Below, in pieces: positions 32,435-44,200 of a stretch of 64,000 nt of DNA. The stretch spans positions 1,364,001 to 1,428,000 of the forward strand of contig CP110632.1 in NCBI GenBank assembly GCA_026210745.1, in the 5' to 3' direction. Numbering within the stretch: position 1 is the first letter of the stretch; each line of letters opens with the position of its first letter. The notes under the pieces are model-generated. The model did no database searches, was not told where the DNA came from, and saw only the letters and a program-made list of their open reading frames with translations. This DNA comes from Exobasidium rhododendri. Lineage: Eukaryota; Basidiomycota; Exobasidiomycetes; Exobasidiales; Exobasidiaceae. Both the position numbers and the translations under genes were made by a program.

Positions 32435-35400
32435 CTACTCGGAGATAGAAGGATAATTCTGGCCATCGAAAAGATTCATCGGAGGCTTAAACGTACCACT
32501 GTACGAATGACTCCGTGACGCAGGCACCGGTCGCCCAATGTCGCTGTTCTCTTCCTGCAGAATACTTCTCCTTCGATGAATTTCCTCGGCGGATGAGCGT
32601 CTGTACGCGAGCAACGAAGCGACTGCCACGAGTCGATCGCCGTGTTGATGGTAGTAGCGATGCTCATCAGAGGAGTCTCCTGGATCGCGACTTGATGACA
32701 GCCAATCGTCTTTCCACATCGAGGTGTTCTGGCTGCAGAACAGGTCGTCGTTGTGTGTGGACGACTTTGTCTTGGGTGACGATGTACCTTTCGACGACGA
32801 CGACAAGGAGGCCATGTCTTGCACATCACCTCTGTTTGTGGAAGCGCTGACTGATAGAGCCTGCCTGAATGAATCACGCTTTCCCTCTGCTCTATTATCG
32901 GCGACCGCCATCCCGGAGGCGGCCTTTTCTTCAAGCGTGGAAAACTTTCGGAGACCGCTTCGAGCGCTTTGATCAAATAGCCACTTGCAGACGACGCTCT
33001 CCAGCGCAGATCTCTTCACCGGCTTCGAAAGATAGTCTACCATGCCAGCTTCCAACGCCCTCTCCCGATCCCCTATGATGGCACTGGCGGTCAGGGCAAT
33101 GATCGGCAGAGCTTCGTACTTTGGATTCCTCGACGATCGAATCTTGCGAGTGGCTTCATACCCATCGCATTCCGGCATCTGACAGTCCATCAAGATCAAG
33201 TCAAACTCCCTCGCCTTCAACTCTTCCAACGCCAAGAGACCGTTCTTGGCAATTCTGCAATTAAATCCCATCCGCTCCACATTCTGAATCGCAATGCGCG
33301 CATTGATGGCGTTGTCTTCTGCGATTAAGATCCAGATGTCTCTCCGCTGTCGGGGGCTGAATCGCTCATGAATGTACGGTATATCTTCTACTTGCAAGTC
33401 ATTCCTACCGCCTCTGTAAGACGATCTTCTCGCCCCTTGTTCGGCCTTGAAGAAGGGAATACTGAACCATGCATGACTGCCTTGACCCTCTACCGAATTC
33501 AAGCCAATCTTGCCGTTCATCAACTTGACCAACTTCTTCGAGATACTCAGGCCTAGTCCAGTCCCTCCGAACCGTCTTGCAGTGGAGGAATCGGCTTGCT
33601 GGAAAGGTTGGAACAATTTCGATAGGTGGGAAGCGCTAATCCCACAGCCGGTATCTTGGATGTTGAAGCAGATCTCCAGCATGTCGTTGTTCTCAGACAC
33701 TCTATTCACCTTCAGACTGATGTGTCCCTTGGCTGTGAACTTGATCGCGTTGGTGAGCAGGTTCGTGATGACCTGCTTCAACCTTCCCACGTCCCCGATC
33801 AAGAGCCCGCTGTAGTCCAACTCTGCGAGCGTCTCTTGAAATTCGAGTTGCAAGCCCTTCTTCCGAGTGGCAAAGGTCAGCATCCTTTTGGCATCCTTGA
33901 TCAACAACTCCAAGTCGAACGGCTCCTGCTCCACTTCTAGTCTGCCAATCTCCACCTTGGAAAAGTCAAGGACATCGTTGATGACAGTCATCAGTCCTTC
34001 TGCCGACCGCTGGATCGTCTCTCCGTAGTCTCGCACTTTCGACGTCAAGTTCAGTTCATCAAGCAAAAGCTCAGCCAAGCCAATCACTCCCGCAATTGGC
34101 GTGCGAATCTCATGCGACATGTTCGCCAGAAATTCAGACTTGAGCCGACTTGCTTCTCGGGCTGCTTCTTCGGATGCTAGTGCAATCGACTTTTCCATCA
34201 GCGTCCTTTCAATTTCAGACTGCGCCTTCTTTCTGTCGGTGATGTCCAATGACGTCCCCACCACACCGATGATGTCCCCTTCCTTTATCTTGTCGTCGAC
34301 GATTCCGGCAATAGGCAGGCTGTACGATTTGCTGTTGCGCTGTGCCTTCAAGGGCGTGAAGCAGGATCGATTCCACTTGCCTTCGACTTCCGTCTCTTCC
34401 TCCACAGTCTCGCCAGCAAGCGCTCTGTTGATATTCGCACGAAGAGTCGGCCATTGCAGCACTTCGTAGACCGATATGCCTAAGATGTCCTTCTCCTCCC
34501 CTCCCTCCGTACCTTGTTTGCTCTCTCCAGAAGCATCTCTACGACGCAGCTCTTTGAGGTATCGAAGTGAACTTATGCCTGGTCCCTTTGCAAACGTTAT
34601 GATGCCCTCACGATCCACCGACCAGATCGTCACATGAGCATGACGAATGACACTCTCCACCTGCTCGTGTGCTCTCTGACTGTCCCTCAAGGCTTCCAGG
34701 TGGTCGTGAACGTCTGTGCAGGTGCCAAACCAATTCGACACGTTTCCGCTGGCATCTTTGATCGGAAGTGCTCGAACCTGAAGCCACCTATATACGTCGT
34801 CGTGCCGCTTGAATCGATAGGCTGCCTCGAACGTCTCCTTCTTCTCTATCGCCATCCTCCATTGGCGTATAAGATTCTCTACGTCATTCGGATGAAAGTA
34901 AGGAAGCCATGCTTCTGTATTGGACGTCTCCCGCGATGCGCCAGAAAATGTATACCACGAGTCGTTGTACCACTCTTTGTCTCCATCGGGCGACGTCACA
35001 AAAGCCATTTGAGGCAGTGCATTGCATGTTTGCTTGAAGTAGATGTCACCTTGCATCTCTGCCTCTAGTCTCGCCCTTTCCCGCTCTGCAATAATGTCCC
35101 TCATGGTGACCACACCCCCTATATGTTCTCCTGTCCCACCATTCTCCCGCACCGGTACACTAGTCACTTCGAACAGACCTTTGCGACCGTCTAGCTTGGA
35201 AATTGATCCCATCAACATGACCGGTGGGTATTCACCGAGAATAGCAGATCTATAGATAGGCCAGTCAGAATCTTGTATGACATTCTGATAATGCTCATCG
35301 GTTAAAACAACACAGTCTCCTAACCAGCTCAGGTCTAGATCTTCCTCCAGCACTTCATCCTCCGCGCCCATTTCATCAATATACTCCCTACCTCGTAATC

Positions 35401-36106
35401 TTGCAAACACCTCCATGCATGCTTTATTTCGACCCACTACCTTTCCCTGTTTGTTCACAGCTAGGAGAGCTACACCAAATTGCTGAGAGATGTACTCTTT
35501 CAACACGTCATTTCCCCTCTTTCTCTTCTTGGCGCTGTTTGGCTCTTCCTCCCGCCTTTTGAATCCTGCTCTTGCGCAAGGTGTCATGGCGATGGTAAAG
35601 GAGGCATCTTGAGGTCGCCTTGGTGGCCTGCCTAATTTCACTTCACGCATTTTCTCGATGGCACTGGACGACGACGTTTCCGACTGATACCAGGCAGATA
35701 TCGACAAGTCAGCCCATTCGCTTTCTTGCCCCTCTCTCGGGTTGATCTCCAATCGGATGTTGTGAGGTGTCGATAGCAGTGCCGAGCTCTTGGCAAAAGC
35801 CTCTGATGCTTCAGCAAGGGCGACCTCCAGCTTGCCCCTCGAACACTGTGGAAAGTACTGCTCTACTTGGCGACCTACGCTAGAAGAATTACTGACGTCG
35901 AGGGCCGCTTCAGCTAGACCGCTGAGCAGCTGAATGCGCCGGCTCGAGTCGAGTACTATCAGGGCCATTGGTGCAGAGTAGAGTGCCCCTGTGGAGTCGT
36001 TCGAAATCCTGTCTGATAGAGCTCCTTGCTCTGCGTTCGAGGACTCTCCGTGCGAAGAAGACACATGAGAATGGACCGCTCGCCTGCCTTTACAGGGTGA
36101 CGACAT
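32435..36106 (-). CDS. Hybrid histidine kinase with PAS domains
   Basis: This intronless protein has 1223 residues. The N-terminal half has PAS-like regions at about 205-330, 360-470 (FFKQTCNALPQMAF to NWFGTCTDVHDHL, the PAS/PAC type) and 490-635. The HisKA H-box is NMSHEIRTPIAGVIG (phospho-His near residue 662). The HATPase has NLLTNAIKF (N box), DTGCGIS (G1), FQPFQQAD and GGTGLGLSIS (G2). A receiver domain follows, ILIAEDNAINARIA with the phospho-Asp in LILMDCQMPECDGY (about 973) and LSKPV. A Ser-rich tail completes it. There are no membrane spans, so it is a cytosolic sensor feeding a His-Asp relay through Ypd1 to Ssk1/Skn7-type regulators. It resembles the fungal group with stacked PAS domains (e.g. 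TcsA-like); the signal is unknown. Confidence 0.94.
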   Translation of the reverse strand: MSSPCKGRRAVHSHVSSSHGESSNAEQGALSDRISNDSTGALYSAPMALIVLDSSRRIQLLSGLAEAALDVSNSSSVGRQVEQYFPQCSRGKLEVALAEASEAFAKSSALLSTPHNIRLEINPREGQESEWADLSISAWYQSETSSSSAIEKMREVKLGRPPRRPQDASFTIAMTPCARAGFKRREEEPNSAKKRKRGNDVLKEYISQQFGVALLAVNKQGKVVGRNKACMEVFARLRGREYIDEMGAEDEVLEEDLDLSWLGDCVVLTDEHYQNVIQDSDWPIYRSAILGEYPPVMLMGSISKLDGRKGLFEVTSVPVRENGGTGEHIGGVVTMRDIIAERERARLEAEMQGDIYFKQTCNALPQMAFVTSPDGDKEWYNDSWYTFSGASRETSNTEAWLPYFHPNDVENLIRQWRMAIEKKETFEAAYRFKRHDDVYRWLQVRALPIKDASGNVSNWFGTCTDVHDHLEALRDSQRAHEQVESVIRHAHVTIWSVDREGIITFAKGPGISSLRYLKELRRRDASGESKQGTEGGEEKDILGISVYEVLQWPTLRANINRALAGETVEEETEVEGKWNRSCFTPLKAQRNSKSYSLPIAGIVDDKIKEGDIIGVVGTSLDITDRKKAQSEIERTLMEKSIALASEEAAREASRLKSEFLANMSHEIRTPIAGVIGLAELLLDELNLTSKVRDYGETIQRSAEGLMTVINDVLDFSKVEIGRLEVEQEPFDLELLIKDAKRMLTFATRKKGLQLEFQETLAELDYSGLLIGDVGRLKQVITNLLTNAIKFTAKGHISLKVNRVSENNDMLEICFNIQDTGCGISASHLSKLFQPFQQADSSTARRFGGTGLGLSISKKLVKLMNGKIGLNSVEGQGSHAWFSIPFFKAEQGARRSSYRGGRNDLQVEDIPYIHERFSPRQRRDIWILIAEDNAINARIAIQNVERMGFNCRIAKNGLLALEELKAREFDLILMDCQMPECDGYEATRKIRSSRNPKYEALPIIALTASAIIGDRERALEAGMVDYLSKPVKRSALESVVCKWLFDQSARSGLRKFSTLEEKAASGMAVADNRAEGKRDSFRQALSVSASTNRGDVQDMASLSSSSKGTSSPKTKSSTHNDDLFCSQNTSMWKDDWLSSSRDPGDSSDEHRYYHQHGDRLVAVASLLAYRRSSAEEIHRRRSILQEENSDIGRPVPASRSHSYSGTFKPPMNLFDGQNYPSISE

Positions 36107-36829
36107 TGAAGCTGATGTTGGCAGGGAAGAATTGTAAGAGGAAAAGCACGATCTCTAGCTCGTCACCATTTCTGCCAACAGCCGTCGTTGGGAGGAAGGA
36201 GAGTTAGCGCCCGAATGCAACGGCAGACGAAAGAAAAAACAACGACTCCGTCTCGCCTGCCCCTTTGTATACTGTACCCACGTCAACATTCTAGACACTC
36301 TCTCCAGGCCCCCCCAATTGTGGCGCTTTATTTTCAAATTCTATATTAAACCTTTGACACTTCCCAACCCGCCGTTCTGGCAGCAAATGTATGATTACGG
36401 CTGTTTATTAAATCAAAATCCACGGAGAACTGTCACGCCCTTAAGAATTTACTTATAAGGATTAGTTTCGTGATGTACCAGAGATGTGCGGAATGGGCCG
36501 ACGTTTACGTTTGCGCCGCATTCGCGTTTAGCTTCGATTTGCTCGTGAGAAGGAATGGGAATTTCCTCGGGAGAGGCGCGCCACAGGAAGGAAAAAAAAA
36601 AAAAAAGACATGTTCCAACTCTACATGCAAAACAAGATAAGGGACCTATTGCCAAGCTCGTCTTCGCAAGGGCTTTTCCCATGACAAGACCATAGAAGAC
36701 ACTCAGATCGCATCGTCAATTTTACCCACGATCCAGGGGCGTGTACACTCGCAGCAATTTGGCTTTCTCGATGCGTTGCATTTAAGGAAGTGGGGTACAT
36801 CACAAAAGGTCCTTGGTGAAAATTTCTGT
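36107..36829. other. Intergenic region
   Basis: Upstream flank of the histidine kinase and 3' flank of the GFA gene. An uninterrupted A tract lies at about 36592-36606. No coding signal was recognised. Confidence 0.4.
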
Positions 36830-37643
36830 TCACAGGTGCATCATACCTGCAATCTGCTCTGCGCCAGGAACAGGCTGCATGGGGGGCAGAGTTCACAGGA
36901 GTATATTCAGTAAAGAAGAACAGAAGAGGACGCTTCCCATCACCACGACTCACCGTCTCCCAAGAGTTCTGTTCACTGGTGTACATTTCGATCACAGGAG
37001 CGATGTACTTGCCTGCTTGCTCCTGAGCGAAGAGACCGTACTTGACTATCGCTTTGCCTGGTGTCCTGTCGGCATACGTAGCAATAGGTGTACCGCACTT
37101 TGTACAGAATGTTCGGTGGATGACGGCTTTGTTGGAGGTGTTGTCATCGTCGTCTGTGGCACGCACGATTGAAAAAATATGATCAGGACTTTGTCAAGGA
37201 TTAGCTGCTCGTCCTCGATCCTCACATGTGGTGCGCTGGCCCTCCACCTTGACGTGCTCTGCGTCCAACATCATGATGATGGTACCGGCTGCCAGGAAAT
37301 GTGTAATGCTCTATATCAGCTTCATGGTAGGTCTTTCTCCCTTCACATGGTAACTCACTCGCACTGCTGGCAGACTGGCAGTTTCTACACCGACCAACGA
37401 GACGAGGAGAACTCTTCGTCAGAAGATAGTAAGGAGATAGACAAGGAATATACCTGCACTTACGAGCAGTGACAATCTGTTGTGGCAGGAAAGATCAGGG
37501 AGGAGCGAAAGGTCAGAAGGTGCTGCTCTGTTCAAATTCCTCACAGGAATGCACGATAACTCACAAATCGGCTTAAAAGGCAGGGCTGCATCATCGATAG
37601 TAACCTTGACACTGTTGCAGAGGCAATGACCGTGAAGTGGCAT
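36830..37643 (-). CDS. GFA / CENP-V family zinc protein
   Basis: There are six exons (37643-37565, 37476-37464, 37384-37359, 37288-37226, 37153-36954, 36874-36830), giving 141 residues in frame, the usual family length. Zinc ligands are CLC in GHCLCNSVKV, CHCSNC (built across the 13-nt exon 2 and exon 3) and FCTKCGTPI. The end is PVPGAEQIAGMMHL. Family members bind two zincs and are related to glutathione-dependent formaldehyde-activating enzyme; many fungal paralogues have no known substrate. Exon 2 is only 13 nt, yet it carries two of the conserved ligands, which argues that the splicing is real. The start MPLHGH is preferred over a Met two codons upstream. Confidence 0.85.
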
Positions 37644-38947
37644 ATTCACTGATTAGCAAGATCTGAGGAGAATATAGATTAGAGAGGAGCTGGGGTGATC
37701 GGGAGTGGAGAATACCATCTGAGGAGGGTCTGCTTTATATCTTCAGTGCGTTCGGCCTCTTCGTCTCGTCTGCTTCCGGGATCGGGCCTCCACAACCGGT
37801 GTCCTAGTCTGAACCTTTAAAGTAGATCTTCAGAGGAGCCCACAGCGGCGGAAACCCATGAGGGCGAAAAATTTCTACACGAAGGATTGCTTTGAAATTT
37901 CGAATTGCAGGGATGGAACGTCCCGCGCGTGGCCCATCCTTTCACTAATGCGCGTTTTGTAGAGAATGAAGCTCCATCTCCACGAGGTTATGCCACGTGT
38001 TCTCTTCTAGACAGGGCGCGCGCTTCAGCCCGAGGATCCGATCTTGCTTCTTTTTGTCGAGAGCCAGAAACGACGCCAGTAGTGGAGGGGGGCGCAAGAT
38101 TGATCGCTCTAATTAGTAATACCTGCGCTTGAGCAACGATGATGTTGTTCCCAGCCCAAGGGAGGGCATTTCATATACGATGAGCTCCGCCCCTGGGACT
38201 TAACTAGACTTCCGACTCAGCAACTTTATTCCTTCTTGACCATACGAGCGGAAAGGAGAAAGCTCGGCAGAACTATCAAGTATTCAAAGTCAGAAAGGAG
38301 GTCAGGGCAGCAGAGGACTATTCAAAGCCTGTAAGCCTGATGCGACACACAATGAACCAGGTGGAGGAAAAGATGCTCAAAATCTGGGGTACACTGGGTA
38401 TACGCCCCAAGTAAGGGTATTATGCGAGGATAAAGTTCGTCCCCGCTCTCTTAGCTCGTCGTTTCCTTCTTACACAAAAATCCCCCCACATGGTGTTAGT
38501 ATGCACATGCGCGTCAGTAGTGTCTGAGGGCGTCACCTGAGATCGACTAAGAGCACCTCCCCCGTCTAGGAAGCAAATCCTTAGCGCGAGTTAGTCAAAA
38601 TGCAAATCGACCCATGCGCCCACAACCCCCACATCTATATTCTCCTTTTCTAATGTAATATTCTGAGAGCAATCTATGCTGCTCCTGTTCCTAAGTCGCA
38701 GGATTGTTTTTGACGCTCCGAACCAGTGACCAGAGAAAGTCCTTGGCATACTTATATAACACCGCCTGCGCATGAATGTTTCCCTTGACCCGTCTGATTC
38801 TCCTCCCATCTTTGTTTTTTGGAAAGATTTGGTCCCTCCTGTACGAGACGACATCCTTTCTTCCACTACTTGATATTGCTCTGCACCGTCTCTTCTGATA
38901 TTGCTCTGCACCGTCTCTCCTGATATTGCTCTGCACCGTCTGTCAGG
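37644..38947. promoter_or_regulatory. Shared upstream region, GFA gene and MFS transporter
   Basis: This 1.3-kb divergent region has no supported gene. Its right end carries three 25-bp direct repeats that stop 2 bp before the transporter's start codon. Confidence 0.45.
38871..38945 (+). repeat. Three 25-bp tandem repeats next to a start codon
   Basis: Units begin at 38871, 38896 and 38921 with the core TGATATTGCTCTGCACCGTC; only the last 5 bases vary. The array ends 2 bp before the ATG at 38948, so it lies in the 5' UTR or core promoter. Confidence 0.9.
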
Positions 38948-40819
38948 ATGGCTGACCTGAAATCGCACAGCGACGAGAAGAACCTCGAAACGAATTACAA
39001 GACCTCCGACACCGACAGTGATGTTGCCTTGCCTGACATCGATCTCAACCACAACGTGGAAGGGAAGATTCGCAACCCTCTATCCGGCATCTCTCGAGCA
39101 CATCTCTTCGCCAATGTAGAAGCATTTGCCATGGAGAAGAACCTGACTGAACACACGGATCTACTCAAGCGAGGAGCGTTGCTTGCACAAGATCCAGTCA
39201 ATTATGCTACCATGGACGATTTGCGCGAAGACGAAAAGGCGGCCATCCAGCACGAGAATGCTCATAAGTGGTCACACCCCTTCACACTCTATGCCACAAT
39301 CGTCACTTGCAGTATTGGCGCAGCCACACAAGGATGGGATCAAACGGGAAGTAACGGAGCAAACTTGAGCTTCCCGACCGAATTCGGCATTGAGAACGAG
39401 CCGTGGTTAGAGGGAATCGTCAATGCTGCTCCGTATCTTGCCAGTGCTGGACTTGGATGCTGGCTTTCCGACCCGATCAACAACCTGGTAGGTCGACGAG
39501 GATGCATCTTTATCACCGCCTTGATCTTGATCGCCACACCTATCGCCTCTGGTTTCACTCACTCGTGGGGTGCTCTTCTCGCTGTCCGTCTTGTTCTTGG
39601 CGTTGGAATGGGCGCAAAAGGTTCCACCGTGCCCATTTTTGCTGCCGAGAATTCTCCTGCTTCCATTCGAGGTGCGTTGGTCATGTCGTGGCAGCTGTGG
39701 ACTGCTTTCGGGATCTTTGCAGGCTTCTGTGCAAATTTAGCCGTGGCCGACACGGGCAAAATCGCCTGGCGTCTACAACTTGGGTCAGCATTCATTCCTG
39801 CTCTACCGCTCGCCTTTGGAATCTTCTTTTGCCCGGAGTCGCCTCGTTGGCTGATGAAGAAGAATAGATACCCCAAGGCATTCCGATCGCTTCTTCGCCT
39901 TCGTCACCATGAAATCCAAGCTGCCAGAGATCTCTACTTTGTGCACGTCATGCTCGAGGAGGAGAGGAAGATCATCAAGCCCACCAACTATTTTATGCGA
40001 TTCGCCGAGCTTTTCACCATCCCCCGCGTCCGAAGGGCAACTATCGCCAGTGGAGTCGTCATGCTTGCACAGCAAATGTGTGGAATCAACATCATCGCCT
40101 TCTACTCCAGTACCATCTTTGTCCGATCTGGCTTCACAGAGCGTCAAGCGCTCAAGGCTAGTCTGGGCTTCGGAGCTATCAACTTCCTCTTTGCTTTCCC
40201 CGCCGTCTTCACCATCGACACTTTCGGAAGACGATCTCTCTTATTGTTCACCTTCCCCAACATGGCCTGGTCTTTGCTAGTGGCAGGATGCGGAACTTTA
40301 ATCGATCGAAATGCACCCGTAGGTACACTGACTCCTGCGAGACTCGGCGTCGTCGCCACTTTCATCTACATCTTCGCCATGTTCTACTCACCAGGTGAAG
40401 GTCCAGTGCCGTTCACCTACTCTGCCGAAGTCTTTCCACTTGCGCAAAGAGAGCAGGGTATGGGATGGGCCGTCACGGTTTGTCTTGGATTCGCCGCTCT
40501 CCTCTCCATCACACTCTTCAAGATGCTCGACGTATTCCAACCATGGGGCACATTTTTTTTCTATGCTGGTCTTAACGTCCTCGCGGCCTGCCTCATCGCT
40601 ATGTTTTGTCCGGAGACAAAAGCCTATACTCTAGAGGAGCTCGACTATGTTTTCAGCGTACCTCACAAGACTTTCATCGATCACCAATTCAGGAAGGAGT
40701 TGCCGTACTTCTTCCAGCACACAATCCTTCGCCGCAATGTTCCTCGGCCTGAACCTCTAATCAAGTTCGAGAAAGCACTTCCCAGAATAAGTGCAAAGAC
40801 AGCAGAACAGGCTGCTTGA
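38948..40819 (+). CDS. MFS sugar/polyol transporter
   Basis: This single exon encodes 623 residues. A long acidic N-terminal tail (about 110 residues) precedes TM1 with GWDQTGSNGANLSFP. Sugar-porter motifs follow: GRRGCIF after TM2, PESPRWLMKKNR, QQMCGINIIAFYSSTIF (TM7), DTFGRRS and PETKAYTLEELDYVFSVP after TM12. The C-terminal block FSVPHKTFIDHQFRKELPYF is typical of a fungal clade of sugar/polyol porters. Partial copies of this gene family occur at 41028-41137 and 55231-55451. Repeats abut the start codon. Substrate not assigned. Confidence 0.93.
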   Translation: MADLKSHSDEKNLETNYKTSDTDSDVALPDIDLNHNVEGKIRNPLSGISRAHLFANVEAFAMEKNLTEHTDLLKRGALLAQDPVNYATMDDLREDEKAAIQHENAHKWSHPFTLYATIVTCSIGAATQGWDQTGSNGANLSFPTEFGIENEPWLEGIVNAAPYLASAGLGCWLSDPINNLVGRRGCIFITALILIATPIASGFTHSWGALLAVRLVLGVGMGAKGSTVPIFAAENSPASIRGALVMSWQLWTAFGIFAGFCANLAVADTGKIAWRLQLGSAFIPALPLAFGIFFCPESPRWLMKKNRYPKAFRSLLRLRHHEIQAARDLYFVHVMLEEERKIIKPTNYFMRFAELFTIPRVRRATIASGVVMLAQQMCGINIIAFYSSTIFVRSGFTERQALKASLGFGAINFLFAFPAVFTIDTFGRRSLLLFTFPNMAWSLLVAGCGTLIDRNAPVGTLTPARLGVVATFIYIFAMFYSPGEGPVPFTYSAEVFPLAQREQGMGWAVTVCLGFAALLSITLFKMLDVFQPWGTFFFYAGLNVLAACLIAMFCPETKAYTLEELDYVFSVPHKTFIDHQFRKELPYFFQHTILRRNVPRPEPLIKFEKALPRISAKTAEQAA

Positions 40820-41027
40820 TTTGGAAGCATTGTATTTTAAAAAGAGAGAAGAAGGAGTTGCGACCGTTACATGTATTGAGTTGTTCATTGAATGATACTG
40901 CTTCGATCTTTCTTGCCGAAAATCTATAGAATAGCGCGATGCTGTGAAGGCGTTCGAATCGTAGGGCGTACTTCTTCGTCTGGGCCGGGCTGAGAGAACT
41001 CTCGTAAGTGTCGCACCCTGTCCTGTA

Positions 41028-41137
41028 TTCGCCGCTCTCCTCTCCATCACACTCTTCAAGATGCTCGACGTATTCCAACCATGGGGCACATTCTTTTTCT
41101 ATGCTGGTCTCAATGTACGGGCTTACGTATTCGCTAT
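41028..41137 (+). pseudogene. Fragment of an MFS transporter gene (TM11-12 region)
   Basis: The first 90 nt nearly match 40489-40575 of the intact gene: FAALLSITLFKMLDVFQPWG and FFFYAGLNV are preserved with only a few base changes. Similarity fades after the AATGT at 41118 and returns at CGCTATG (41131-41137). No upstream part of a second gene is present between 40820 and 41027. It is either a remnant of a paralogue or a recent local duplication/gene conversion. Confidence 0.85.
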
Positions 41138-41250
41138 GCTACTTCTCCTTCACTCTGTACAGTATCGTGCTCTTGTATGAATTCGCATAATGCCAACGAT
41201 AACACTGAGCCGTAAGTCTTAAGCGATCGTATTTCATTTATGCTACTCAG

Positions 41251-44200
41251 CTACTCTTCTACATCGGCTCCATCATCTTCGTGCTCGTCATCATCACTGC
41301 CCTCTTCCACTTCTAGGCGGGCCCGTTTGGCGGCGCCTCTACGCTCGGTAATCTTTGCTTCTTTGTCGTAGCGAGCCAGCGTAGTCACATTGCCATCCCA
41401 GTGTGACAAGGCGATGTTCTTGTGCCCACTCCTGCCAAATACGGCGATGTTATGAGCATCGACGAAGTGATTGCCAAAATCTCGCGTACTGCCACATTCC
41501 TCCACGCAAGACGGTATCGGGCAGCTCAGGACAGGCTTCTCGTTCTGATTGCTATCGGCCTCCTCCTTTGCTAACTTGATGATGTGCAATTGCATGTGTG
41601 AAGCCAAGTCAGCGTTGTCGCGGTAGCTGACGAAGAAAGAGAGGCTGTCAATGATAGAGCATCGGAAGGAGGACCGGCCTACAATGCACTCACGTAAAGG
41701 CCCTTTCCTCTGCGACGATTGTCTCATCGTGCAGACAGATGGGGCATCGTCCGGGCTGAACAACTATTTTGCCATCATAGACGACGCTATAGTCCACGAT
41801 TTGCTCTTGAGAGAGCGCCTGTAGATGTAAAGAGCAATGATCGCGCCAGGCACTTTGAGGCGTCACGAAAATTCTGCACTCATCGCAATACTTCGAGCAT
41901 TGCATCACCAAGTGCTTCATGTTCTTTGCACTCTGAAGACCTGGCAATAGCTGATGTTCTTGCTGGTAGTGAATGCGCATCTCGCCAGCGTTGTCGCATG
42001 TGTAGTCGCAAGAGGCAAACCAACACTTGCCAAGGAAGACTAGTCTGCCGCCGATAAGCTTTTGCATTCGAGTGTGGAAATGCAAATGCTTAGCCATTAC
42101 AAAGATGTCGCTAGCATCGACCTTACCGCAGTTGCTACGCTTGGTCGTCGTTGGGCATGGGCAGGCTGTCAATTCTTGCATGTTTTTCACAAGCTGACTG
42201 CGGGCCATCCAATCCTCAGCATGTCTTTCCAGTTCGCAATTCTGACGATGCGAAACGACTCTGCGAGGCGATATGTCCGTTGCTGAGCAGAGTCCGCACC
42301 CTCCCGGGGGATGCGAGTGGCCCACTGACTCGCGAAAAGGCTTTCCAAGCAGCATCTTGCTGTCGATGATCCGCAGCATAAGCTCGCATGGTGACAGAGG
42401 TGCTTCTGCTGTACCTAATAGCGTGCGGACCATCTCGTTGCGTCGACTCGCTTGCTGGACTGATGGTAGCTGCTGCCAATCGGAAGTTTGCTGTGTGGCT
42501 GAAGTTGCTGTCGAGTCTCGCGAAGCTGCCCTTGCCTTACCTTTGTTGCTCACTCTTGCGACTGCGTCGTCCTGCTCGAAGAGATTGCTTGGAATGCCCT
42601 CGCTTGCGACGACTGCGTCGCACTGCTCGTTACCAACGCCCTGCTCGAAGAGATTGCACTGCTCGAAGAGATTGCTTGACGTGGAATTGCCGCTCCAGCT
42701 TGTGCTTGCAGAAGTAGTCATGCTATCGATGCTTGTGTGACTACTGCCACTTGTGTCTGCTAGGTACGCATTGCTCTCTAAGTTTGCATCATCGCCATCG
42801 TTGTCGTCGTCGGCCTCGGAGTCCATTGCTTCTAAGTGCTCAGCCACGTCCATGATGGCGTCGACGTCGTCCTGCATCGTCTCTTGAGCAGTCAGACTAG
42901 GCATTGCCCTCTCAGCCAGTAACGCATCTGCTTCGTCCAGTGTCGCTATCGGATCTATAGCGCTGTCAGATGCGGAGTCCTCCTCGCGTACGATGCCCTC
43001 CTTCGTCGCACCCTCAAACAGCCTATCCACGACGCCCTGCCATTGCTCCCGATCATTTTCAGCCACGCACTTCTCCAGTTCCTGCTGATATGCGTTTTTT
43101 GCTAGCCTTTGTACAAGGCTATTGCAGTCGCTTTGTAGTTGCAGGTATTCGAGAGCATCTGCGTCGCAATCTATAATGCCTTGCTTCAGTGTTGCATTGG
43201 GGTTCTTGGCCTTGTACGAGTCTCGTGCTGCATTCCTCTGCTGAGTGAGCTCCTCGACATCTTCGCGGGCTGAGATTGCTGCTCGTCCAGCCACAGAGAG
43301 GGTCTTGGGCAAAGAGTACACTCGGCTCAATCGCTCCGTTGCCTGAATGATGCTCCGCTCTTCTTCCGAGCCTTTGACGAGTCCTTGCAAATCGACTTGA
43401 GCGGTGCGAGAGATGTATGCTCCAAAGACCTTGCTACTCAGATTATGGCCCATCATAAGCTTTCGGTCCTCTGCTGTGACTCCCTGGCAATTGAGGATGT
43501 TGCCAGACATTCTGCGCCAGACGTAAGCGGTATGGCGATTCACGATGCCTGCTCCAAGTCCCGCCAGTTCCAGCAGGTTTCCGAACCATTGCTGTGTTGC
43601 TGGCATATTGCTAACGAGGATGTCGCTCTGCGACCTAGCAAAGCGACGAAAAACAAAGCAGCGAAGACCTTCTGCTTTCAAGCGAATGGGCAGTGTGGTG
43701 CCGGGTGGCTGTTTGCTGACTGAAGAACAGCAACGTAGGATATCAGCGGCCGATGTCTCTAGCATTCCTTGTATCTCTGCTAGCCCCAGCAGATCCAGTA
43801 TTGGGCAGAGAAGCGGACGCTCCTTGTCGAGCCGAACGATGGTGCTTTTGAAAGAGCTGTCGTCCAGTCGCTTTCCTTTGAGTAGGCGATTGCATACTCT
43901 GGCTGCCAGCGTGCACTCTCCTCCTTTGCAGGTGACGTAGAAAAGCTCGATGTCGCACCATCGCAGACCGTCTTGCTGGTCTCCCTCCCAGCCGGGCGAA
44001 TGAATGAGCTCGCCAGGGCGAGACACTGTATAAGCGAGCATCTTGAGTGTGCCTGTGAAAGCGAGTCGCTCCTCTGCACTTCGAAACGGCAGTGCTTCCG
44101 AATAGACAGCACTGAGAATTGCCTCGAAGTCCACAGGCATTCCCACAGGCTTCGGTCGAGATGCTGTGATGAGGCTCAGCTCTGTCGCAAGGGCTGACTC

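Noticed and set aside
40948-40966. GTTCGAATC resembling a tRNA T-loop
   Set aside because: No matching T-stem, acceptor stem or anticodon arm around it.
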